From contig CBINHC010000020.1 of assembly GCA_966250385.1 (NCBI GenBank), positions 1 through 33,616 of the forward strand: a DNA stretch of 33,616 nt, in the 5' to 3' direction. The translations under genes were made by a program, and so were the position numbers. The notes beneath the pieces are model-generated. The model was not told the DNA's origin, ran no database searches, and worked only from the letters and a program-made list of their open reading frames with translations. The DNA comes from DASWTL01 sp966250385. Its GTDB lineage: Bacteria; Bacteroidota; Bacteroidia; Sphingobacteriales; Sphingobacteriaceae. Every line of letters begins with the position of its first letter. The first letter of the stretch is position 1. Shown here piece after piece: positions 8,498 to 15,518 of this stretch.

Positions 8498-10607
8498 TTT
8501 CGCAGGACTGGCGCATCTGCGCAGGTGGAAACGCCGCTGGATGTTTTTTTCGGTCATTACGGCCCTGCTGACCTCCCTCGGATTGACGGTATTCGTGTCT
8601 GCTTCGCTGCACCGGTTCATGCCTGCAAGCTATTTTCCGCCGACACTGTTCATGATGGTTTTTCTTTGCCAGGCAGCCTATCGCCGGTTCTGGAGGATCT
8701 CCGATCAGGCAGTGGTCCGGCGCTTCAACCAGACTTTTCCGGAGCTTGAGGATAGTGCACAGCTGTTGCTGCGCCCACTGCAGACACTGAATACCCTGGA
8801 GGGAATGCAGCTCGAACGGATCAGTGAAAAGCTTTCCGGCCTGAAAATGCCGGCCGACCCGACGGGCCAGGTCATCAAAACTGTTGCAGCCGTTTCGGCA
8901 ACAATGATCCTGAGTTATCTGGTCTGCCAGATCCCCGTTCATGCGGACCGCTTTTCAGGGGAGCTGCCCGCAGGGAGGACTATTGCGCCATCCGTCAGCC
9001 TGCCGCCCGAAATAAAGAACGTTGTTATCACGATCCGGCCGCCTGCATATACCGGCAAAAAAAGCCGGTCCCAATACCGGTTACCGATACGAGCGGAAGC
9101 GCGATCCGGAGTCAGCTGGAATCTGGAGACCACCCGGCCTGTGAAGCGTTTGCATCTGCTGCTCAACAATAGGGAAAGAGTCTCCTTTACCCCTGCCAAC
9201 ACGGCCCGAACCCGCTGGGTCCTGAAGCGGCAGATCGGATCTCCGGGATTTTACCAGCTCGAAACAGCAGGAAAACTGTCCGAGCCGTATCAATTGGAAG
9301 TTATTCCGGACCTGGCACCGCAGATCCGGGTCAACTCACCGCCCCCCCATACCGTGATTGACTTCGGAATGCCCGAGGTTGTCGACCTGAAGATCTTCGT
9401 CACTGATGACTACGCACTTACCGATGCGTCCCTGGTGGCAACGCTGGCTTCCGGAAAAGGCGAATCGGTTGGTTTCAAAGAATATCGGCTGCCGCTGAGG
9501 GGATTTGTGCGGGGCAGCCGGAAAGCTGAACTCCTTGATGCCCTTCGTCTGAAGCAGCTGGAGATGAAGCCGGGGGACGAACTATTTTTCTACGCGGCGG
9601 CAACTGATAACCTCGGCCAGGTTTCCCGTACGGATATTTATACGGTCACCATGCCGGATACGGCTGAGCTGATGACATTGGAAGGGCTGAGCACCGGGGT
9701 AAACCTGATGCCCGAATATTTCCGCAGCCAGCGGCAGATTATCCTGGATACGGAGAAATTATTGAAGGAGCGGGATACGCTGCGCACGACGGACTTCCGC
9801 AACAGAAGCAATAACCTGGGCATGGACCAGAAGCTTTTGCGACTGCGGTACGGCAAATTCCTGGGTGAAGAATCGGAAAGCGAAGTTGGTGAAGATTATC
9901 ACGGAGATGAGCATGATGAGCAACCGGTCCGGTTCGGAGATCCGGTCGCTATGATAGACGCGGTGTCCCATAAGCATGACAACTCCGAGGATGCGACGTT
10001 CTTTGAACCGGCTCAAAAGGCGCAGCTTAAGGCCGTGCTGACGGAAATGTGGAAGGCCGAGCTCCAGCTAAGAACCTTTAAACCGCAGGCAGCACTGCCT
10101 TTTGAATATAAAGCGCTCCGGCTGCTCAAGGACCTCCAGCAGCAATCCCGGGCCTATGTCGGGAAAACCGCCATCAAACCACCGCTGTTGAAACCGGAAA
10201 AACGGCTGACCGGGGAACTTGAAAAGGTCCGGGATGTGATCAGCCGGAAAACAGAAAAACCGGCCGCGGATCCGCTTGCAGCAGTGAGAAAAGCGATCGG
10301 CATCCTCGGGGAAATAAAGACCGGAGCAGCTATCCCGGCGGACCATTATGGGATCCTCAGGGATGCCAGCCGGACATTGAGCCTGCATGCCGTCCGGGAA
10401 CCGGGCCTCTATCTTCCGGCAGTCCGGACCATGCAGCGCATCATGCAGGATAAGAACGCCAAGGTATCCTCCTCGGACGTGGTTCGGGTGCAGGCGGCAC
10501 TTTACCGCATGCTCCCAGAAACCTCCGGAAAACGTGCGGCCCGCCGGCCCGGCCCGCAAACGCCGCTGTCGGAACTTTATTTCAGGAACCTGGATAAAAT
10601 GAACTGA
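8490..10607 (+). CDS. DUF4175-like membrane protein (705 aa)
   Basis: Large membrane protein resembling the DUF4175 family seen next to BatA-like genes in Bacteroidota. Two hydrophobic helices lie near the N-terminus (about residues 18-38 and 48-63 from ATG 8490) and a third at about 130-148 (AAVSATMILSYLVC). Next comes a beta-rich segment with PPEIKNVVITIRPPAYTGKK, the best family hallmark. The C-terminal ~300 residues are polar and helix-rich (KQLEMKPGDELFF, LDTEKLLKERDTLRT, LKDLQQQSR), suggesting coiled coils. A longer reading from ATG 8475 adds five residues, but the SD favours 8490. It overlaps the BatA-like gene by 8 nt and is followed by the next gene after one base. Function is unknown; a scaffold or envelope sensor role would be speculation. 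Confidence 0.65.
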   Translation: MGNFAGLAHLRRWKRRWMFFSVITALLTSLGLTVFVSASLHRFMPASYFPPTLFMMVFLCQAAYRRFWRISDQAVVRRFNQTFPELEDSAQLLLRPLQTLNTLEGMQLERISEKLSGLKMPADPTGQVIKTVAAVSATMILSYLVCQIPVHADRFSGELPAGRTIAPSVSLPPEIKNVVITIRPPAYTGKKSRSQYRLPIRAEARSGVSWNLETTRPVKRLHLLLNNRERVSFTPANTARTRWVLKRQIGSPGFYQLETAGKLSEPYQLEVIPDLAPQIRVNSPPPHTVIDFGMPEVVDLKIFVTDDYALTDASLVATLASGKGESVGFKEYRLPLRGFVRGSRKAELLDALRLKQLEMKPGDELFFYAAATDNLGQVSRTDIYTVTMPDTAELMTLEGLSTGVNLMPEYFRSQRQIILDTEKLLKERDTLRTTDFRNRSNNLGMDQKLLRLRYGKFLGEESESEVGEDYHGDEHDEQPVRFGDPVAMIDAVSHKHDNSEDATFFEPAQKAQLKAVLTEMWKAELQLRTFKPQAALPFEYKALRLLKDLQQQSRAYVGKTAIKPPLLKPEKRLTGELEKVRDVISRKTEKPAADPLAAVRKAIGILGEIKTGAAIPADHYGILRDASRTLSLHAVREPGLYLPAVRTMQRIMQDKNAKVSSSDVVRVQAALYRMLPETSGKRAARRPGPQTPLSELYFRNLDKMN

Positions 10608-10608
10608 T

Positions 10609-12423
10609 ATGCTATGGCCCCTACTCATCACCGGATGCAGCATCTTGCTGATCACTTTACTCATTCTCAAGGAATCCGGGCGGCCCGACCGCAGGTTTGT
10701 GGCTCTGCGGATCCTGGCTTCGGTTCTGGCAGTCGGCTGCCTTGCCGCCATGGCGCTCCCTTTATCGTATAAAATCACCGGTCCGTCCCGGATGCAGGAC
10801 CCGCTGATCCTGATCACCGCCGGCGCCAGGCCTGAATCGGTCGAAAAGTTCATCGGCCGACAAAACCTCCCGGTCTTTTCTACGGATCCGGTCCTGGCCG
10901 AACGCTTCAAGGGATCCGGAGCGAAACGGATCGAAGGAACCGACTATCTCGCCGCTGTGTATCCCGGCCGGGAGGTCGAGATTTTCGGGTTTGGTCTGGA
11001 ACCGTTCGATCTGAAACCGCTGACAGCAAACCCGGTCAGATTTCATCCGCCTGGCGATCCCCGCGGAATAAGTACCGTGCACTGGCCGGTGAAGCTCAAT
11101 CAGGGCGCCACCTTCAGATTACAGGGCGTATATCATAACCCCAGCCGTCAGCCGGTCAGGCTGGTCCTGAATGCTTTCGGAACCACCCTCGATTCCGTCG
11201 TGCTGGGAACCGGCCGTTCCGCGTTCGAGTTAACTGCCGTTCCCCGGCAACTGGGCCGGTCGGTGCTCTCACTGGTGGGCCTTTCAGGCAGGGACACAAT
11301 CTCCCGGGACCCGGTTCCGGTCACCATCGAAGCACCGGACCCTGTGAAGATCCTACTGTTGAGCTCTGCCCCGAATTTTGAATCCAGGTTTCTTACGAAC
11401 TGGCTCACCGGGGAAGGGCATGCAATAGCCGTCCGTACCCGGATCAGCAGGGACAAGTACGATTTCCGCTACATCAACACCCGCCAGATCAATCTTGACC
11501 GCATCTCGGCGAAAACATTATCCGGCTTCGATATCATCATCGGCGATCATGCTGAGCTTCAGGCTGTGTCCCCCGGCATACTGTCCGATGCGGTACAACG
11601 GAACGGCGTCGGACTGGTGGTGCTGACCGACTCGGTGCTGAAGGGCGGGTTCTATGCCCGCCACTTCCCGGTCCGGCCCGTTACCGGTCCCGAACAGTCC
11701 GCGCAAATCCGGCTTGCAGGCGATCCGGATAAAACGATCAGTCTGGAGACGTCATCCCGGTTTAGCATTCTTCCTGCCCGCGGGACCAGGGCTGTGCTGA
11801 CCTGCAACACAAAGAGCGTTCTGGCAAGCAGCCGGCTTTTCGGGACGGGATACGTTGTGGCGACAACCCTTCAGGACACCTACTCCCTCGCGCTGCAGGG
11901 CCGAAGGGGATCGTACGGAGAGTTATGGTCAGCCATCCTGTCGGCCGCAGCGCCGGCAAAGCAGGCGCCTGAGCAGGTGATCCGGCCGTTCTTTCCCCGG
12001 GTCAATGAACCGGCGGAGCTGGAAGTTTCTTCCCCATCCGGGAATATCCCTCGTATCGCCATCGGGGGCACCAGGCTGGCGCCGGAACAGCATCCGGATC
12101 TTTATGACCGGTGGCGCTCGGTATACTGGCCTGAAAAGGCGGGATGGGCTACAGTTGAAACCACCGGTGGGGAACCCGACTCCGTATTTATCTACAGTCC
12201 GGATGACTGGCAGGTAGTCCGGTACCACGAACGTCTTGAGCACACCCGGAATGCTGCTTCGGCGGCTGGCAGAAAACTGCCTTCTGAACGAAGTGCTGTC
12301 ATTATGGAAAAGCCTTTCCCACGGATCTGGCCGTTTCTGATCTTCCTGATCTGTTGCGGGTTCCTCTGGTACGAAGCAAAAATTTTATCGGGCGGATATT
12401 ACGCCGGACGAAAAAATATGTAG
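10609..12423 (+). CDS. Unrecognised membrane protein with BatA-cluster topology (604 aa)
   Basis: I do not recognise a specific family. The topology is two N-terminal TM helices (about residues 3-20 and 30-52), a long soluble region of roughly 510 residues, and one C-terminal TM helix (IWPFLIFLICCGFLWYE, about 570-586) with a short tail. The soluble part includes strands such as VKILLLSSAPNFESRFL and FDIIIGDHAEL, then GVGLVVLTDS. This resembles the glutamine-amidotransferase-like Rossmann domain in large VWA-associated membrane proteins, but no catalytic Cys nucleophile elbow is evident. It starts one base after the preceding stop and ends the five-gene run, followed by a 45-nt gap before tldD. 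It is probably an envelope component acting with the MoxR/DUF58/BatA-like proteins. Confidence 0.6.
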   Translation: MLWPLLITGCSILLITLLILKESGRPDRRFVALRILASVLAVGCLAAMALPLSYKITGPSRMQDPLILITAGARPESVEKFIGRQNLPVFSTDPVLAERFKGSGAKRIEGTDYLAAVYPGREVEIFGFGLEPFDLKPLTANPVRFHPPGDPRGISTVHWPVKLNQGATFRLQGVYHNPSRQPVRLVLNAFGTTLDSVVLGTGRSAFELTAVPRQLGRSVLSLVGLSGRDTISRDPVPVTIEAPDPVKILLLSSAPNFESRFLTNWLTGEGHAIAVRTRISRDKYDFRYINTRQINLDRISAKTLSGFDIIIGDHAELQAVSPGILSDAVQRNGVGLVVLTDSVLKGGFYARHFPVRPVTGPEQSAQIRLAGDPDKTISLETSSRFSILPARGTRAVLTCNTKSVLASSRLFGTGYVVATTLQDTYSLALQGRRGSYGELWSAILSAAAPAKQAPEQVIRPFFPRVNEPAELEVSSPSGNIPRIAIGGTRLAPEQHPDLYDRWRSVYWPEKAGWATVETTGGEPDSVFIYSPDDWQVVRYHERLEHTRNAASAAGRKLPSERSAVIMEKPFPRIWPFLIFLICCGFLWYEAKILSGGYYAGRKNM

Positions 12424-12454
12424 TTTAAGGGACCTAAAACTTAATACCTTAAAC
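12423..12454 (+). repeat. Inverted repeat before tldD
   Basis: GTTTAAGG (12423-12430) and CCTTAAAC (12447-12454) form perfect 8-bp arms around a 16-nt spacer. The left arm starts at the last base of the previous stop, and the right arm abuts the SD of tldD. It could be a weak RNA stem or an operator; there is no T-run for a terminator. Confidence 0.4.
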
Positions 12455-12460
12455 AGGAGG
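12455..12460 (+). promoter_or_regulatory. Shine-Dalgarno supporting the TTG start of tldD
   Basis: AGGAGG is eight bases before TTG 12469. The first in-frame ATG lies six codons later and would remove the twin-arginine motif, so the SD and signal together favour the TTG. Confidence 0.65.
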
Positions 12461-12468
12461 ATCAAATC

Positions 12469-14106
12469 TTGAAAAGACGAAATTTTATGTATCTGGCGGG
12501 AATGGGCCTGGGAGCGACCATGCTTCCGTCGCTGCCTGCCTTCAGCCGGGAGATCGACCCGCTTGCTGCACTTGACCCGGTAGATGCCGCCTTAAAGAAA
12601 CAGCTGGCAGATGTGGCACTGAATGCCGCCCGCTCCAAAGGAGCCACTTATGCCGACGTCAGGATCGGCCGTTACCTCAACCAGTTCGTGTCGACGAGGG
12701 AGAACAGGGTCCAGGGGATTGCCAATACGGAATCCTATGGCGTCGGTATCCGGGTTCTTGTCGACGGTTGCTGGGGATTTGCGGCTTCGAACAGTATGAC
12801 GGCGGACGACCTGGCCAGAACGGCCGAAAAGGCCGTTGCCGTTGCCAAGGCGAATGCCCGGATCCAGGGAGAACCGGTGGAGCTCGCTGCGCAGAAGGGC
12901 TACGGAGAGGTGAGCTGGAAGGCTCCGATCGAAAAAAATGCTTTCGAGGTCCCCGTAAAGGAAAAGGTAGACCTGCTGCTGGCAGCCAATGCGATCGCGC
13001 TCAAGAACGGCGCAAATTTCGTGAGCTCCGGAATTTTCGCAGTGAACGAGCAGAAGTACTTCGCATCAACGGACGGCTCATACATCGACCAGGACATTCA
13101 CCGGATCTACCCGACTTTCAATGTTACCAAAATTGACCGTGCAAGCGGAAAATTCGACTCTGTCGGCTCGCTAAGCGCACCGATGGGCATGGGCTATGAA
13201 TACCTGATTCCGACAGCGGAAGCAAAGGTTCACGGTGTGGTCACCCGGTACAAGGACCGGTACGATATCCTGGAAGACATCCGGAATGCAACGGCAAATG
13301 TTGATGAGAAGATCCGGGCAAAATCGGTCGAGGCCGGGAAATATGATGTCGTGCTGGATCCCTCCCACCTGTGGCTGACCATTCATGAATCCGTCGGACA
13401 CCCGACCGAACTGGACCGCGTCCTCGGTTATGAAGCCAATTATGCCGGAACAAGCTTCCTTACCCTCGATAAATGGGAAAGCAAGAAGTTCAACTTCGGG
13501 AGCAAGCTGGTCAATATTGTCGCCGACAAGACACAGAAAGGCTCACTGGGCGCCGTCGGCTATGACGACGAAGGTGTTAAATGCAAAAAATGGGATCTGA
13601 TCCGGGAAGGCACGCTGGTCAACTACCAGGCGACGCGCGACCAGGCGCATATCATCGTGGAAAAAGAGTCTCATGGCTGCTGTTACGCCCAGAGCTGGTC
13701 TGACGTGCAGTTCCAGCGGATGCCGAACGTGTCGCTGCTTCCTGGAAAGTCCAGACTCAGCGTAGACGACCTGATCAAGGATGTCGAGAAGGGAATATAC
13801 ATTATAGGAGACGGCTCCTACTCGATTGACCAGCAGCGCTATAACTTTCAGTTCGGCGGCCAGACCTTTTACGAAATCCGCAACGGCAAGATCGCCGGGA
13901 TGCTGCGCGACGTGGCCTACCAGTCCAATACACAGGAATTCTGGAACTCCTGCACAGCGATCGCTGATGAGAGCGACTACCGGCTGGGCGGATCCTTCAA
14001 TGACGGTAAAGGGCAACCGAGCCAGTCGAGTGCCGTGTCCCACGGAAGTTCGACAGCCCGTTTCAATGGGGTCAATGTGATCAACACCGCCCGTAAGATC
14101 GGATAA
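12469..14106 (+). CDS. tldD: TldD-family metalloprotease homologue, copy 1, with Tat-type signal (544 aa)
   Basis: Homologue of TldD, the metalloprotease subunit of the TldD/TldE complex that cleaves unfolded or leader peptides. The HExxxH motif is H306-E307-SVG-H311 in HESVGHPTELDRVLGYEANY. The conserved GKGQP near the C-terminus is present (513-517). The residue directly before it, expected to be the Cys metal ligand by comparison with E. coli TldD, is D512. The N-terminus KRRNFMYLAGMGLGATMLPS is a twin-arginine signal-like sequence (RRxF plus hydrophobic core), implying export of a folded protein. It starts at TTG 12469 with AGGAGG upstream. It is collinear with the second copy at 15519: same length, and HExxxH and GKGQP at identical positions. 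Thirty-three bases separate it from tldE. Confidence 0.85.
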   Translation: MKRRNFMYLAGMGLGATMLPSLPAFSREIDPLAALDPVDAALKKQLADVALNAARSKGATYADVRIGRYLNQFVSTRENRVQGIANTESYGVGIRVLVDGCWGFAASNSMTADDLARTAEKAVAVAKANARIQGEPVELAAQKGYGEVSWKAPIEKNAFEVPVKEKVDLLLAANAIALKNGANFVSSGIFAVNEQKYFASTDGSYIDQDIHRIYPTFNVTKIDRASGKFDSVGSLSAPMGMGYEYLIPTAEAKVHGVVTRYKDRYDILEDIRNATANVDEKIRAKSVEAGKYDVVLDPSHLWLTIHESVGHPTELDRVLGYEANYAGTSFLTLDKWESKKFNFGSKLVNIVADKTQKGSLGAVGYDDEGVKCKKWDLIREGTLVNYQATRDQAHIIVEKESHGCCYAQSWSDVQFQRMPNVSLLPGKSRLSVDDLIKDVEKGIYIIGDGSYSIDQQRYNFQFGGQTFYEIRNGKIAGMLRDVAYQSNTQEFWNSCTAIADESDYRLGGSFNDGKGQPSQSSAVSHGSSTARFNGVNVINTARKIG

Positions 14107-14139
14107 TTAACTTTTAATGAACCTTTTTCTGAACAAAAG

Positions 14140-15456
14140 ATGCCAATATTAACTAAAGAGGAAGCTCAGGCTATCCTGAAAAAAACCCTTGGCTTTTCCA
14201 AAGCCGACGAGTGCGAAGTAAGCATATCCGGTTCTAAAGGCGGCAATATCCGTTACGCACGGAATGCGGTTTCCACAGCGGGCGAGATCAGCACCATGGG
14301 TCTGGCCGTTACCTCCACATTCGGTAAACGGTCAGGAACCGCGACCATCAATGAATTCGACGATGCCTCCCTTGAGAAGGTGGTCCGCAGGGCTGAGGAA
14401 CTCGCCAAACTGGCTCCTGAAAACCCTGAATACGTACCCCTGATGGGTCCGCAAACCTTTAAAGAATCAGTTTCCTACAACAAGGCAACCGATGACCTGA
14501 CTCCTGAAAAGCGCGCCGAAATGGTCGCGAAAAGCTTATCCGTGTCCAAAGCCGACAAACTGGAGGCCGCAGGCTTCCTCGAGAATTCCACCGACTTCCG
14601 TGCCATTATGAATTCGAAGGGACTTTTTGCGTATAACAAGAGTACCGATGTGTCCTTCTCGGTAACCACCCGCAACCAGGCCGGTACGGGATCGGGATAC
14701 ACCGAACGGTCCTTTAATGACGCGGGCAAGCTGGATACCCATGCTCTGACCAAAATCGCTGCCTCCAAGGCGTCAGGCTCCGCAGGCGCCCGCGCCATTG
14801 AGCCAGGAAGGTATACGGTTATCCTGGAGCCGCTGGCTGCAAGCGATATGCTTGGCAACCTGGTTCGCTCTTTTGACGCACGCAGCGCCGAGGAGGGCCG
14901 CAGCTTCCTGAGCAAAAAAGGCGGCGGTACCCGGCTGGGAGAACAGCTTTTCAGTGAAAATGTGACCCTTTATTCGGACCCTTTGCATCCCGAACTGCCT
15001 TCGTCCACATGGAACGGGGACGGGATCCCGGTGGAAAAAACGGTCTGGGTAGACAAAGGGATCGTTAAGAACCTGAGCTACTCGCGGTACTGGGCCCAGC
15101 AAAAGAACGTTAAACCACTGCCATCCGCATCCCGGATGATTATGGAAGGCGGGAGCAAGTCGCTTGAAGACCTGATCAAAGGTACGGATCGCGGAATCCT
15201 GGTCACCCGTTTCTGGTATATCCGGATGGTCGACCCGCAGACCATGCTGCTGACCGGACTTACCCGGGATGGTACTTTCTATATTGAAAACGGAAAGATC
15301 CAGTTCCCGATCAAGAATTTCCGGTTCAATGAAAGCCCGGTTATCATGCTGAACAACGTGGAAGAGCTTGGAAAACCTGAACGGATCGGAAACCTGGTCA
15401 TTCCGCCGATGAAGATCCGGGACTTCAACTTTACTTCGCTTTCAGACGCAGTCTGA
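14140..15456 (+). CDS. tldE: TldE/PmbA-family protein (438 aa)
   Basis: TldE (PmbA) homologue, the non-catalytic or accessory subunit that pairs with TldD. It has the family N-terminal domain (ECEVSISGSKGGNIRYARN, then TAGEISTMGLAVTSTFGKR). The TldE-type C-terminal domain follows, with GRYTVILEPLAASDMLGNL at the place where TldD carries its metal motif. No HExxxH is present, as expected for TldE. The C-terminal segment GTDRGILVTRFWYIRMVDPQ and TGLTRDGTFYIENGKIQ is typical. No signal peptide or Tat motif precedes it, although both flanking TldD copies appear to be exported. The ATG at 14140 has an A-rich leader. Length is normal for the family. Confidence 0.88.
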   Translation: MPILTKEEAQAILKKTLGFSKADECEVSISGSKGGNIRYARNAVSTAGEISTMGLAVTSTFGKRSGTATINEFDDASLEKVVRRAEELAKLAPENPEYVPLMGPQTFKESVSYNKATDDLTPEKRAEMVAKSLSVSKADKLEAAGFLENSTDFRAIMNSKGLFAYNKSTDVSFSVTTRNQAGTGSGYTERSFNDAGKLDTHALTKIAASKASGSAGARAIEPGRYTVILEPLAASDMLGNLVRSFDARSAEEGRSFLSKKGGGTRLGEQLFSENVTLYSDPLHPELPSSTWNGDGIPVEKTVWVDKGIVKNLSYSRYWAQQKNVKPLPSASRMIMEGGSKSLEDLIKGTDRGILVTRFWYIRMVDPQTMLLTGLTRDGTFYIENGKIQFPIKNFRFNESPVIMLNNVEELGKPERIGNLVIPPMKIRDFNFTSLSDAV

Positions 15457-15476
15457 TCATTTCATTTAATGAAACC

Positions 15477-15504
15477 AGAGTTGCCTGCCCGGTCAGGCAA
15501 CTCT
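15477..15504 (+). other. Perfect 11-bp hairpin between tldE and second tldD
   Basis: AGAGTTGCCTG (15477-15487) pairs perfectly with CAGGCAACTCT (15494-15504) around a 6-nt loop. It lies 20 bp after tldE and 14 bp before TTG 15519. No T-tract follows, so it is not a standard intrinsic terminator. Processing, attenuation or mRNA stabilisation are alternatives. Confidence 0.55.
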
Positions 15505-15518
15505 CAAACACCAATCCA

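Noticed and set aside
8103..8942. 279-codon minus-strand open frame across the BatA-like/DUF4175-like junction
   Set aside because: It is antisense to two well-supported overlapping genes, and its composition (many Arg, Cys, Gln, Pro) is typical of a shadow frame.
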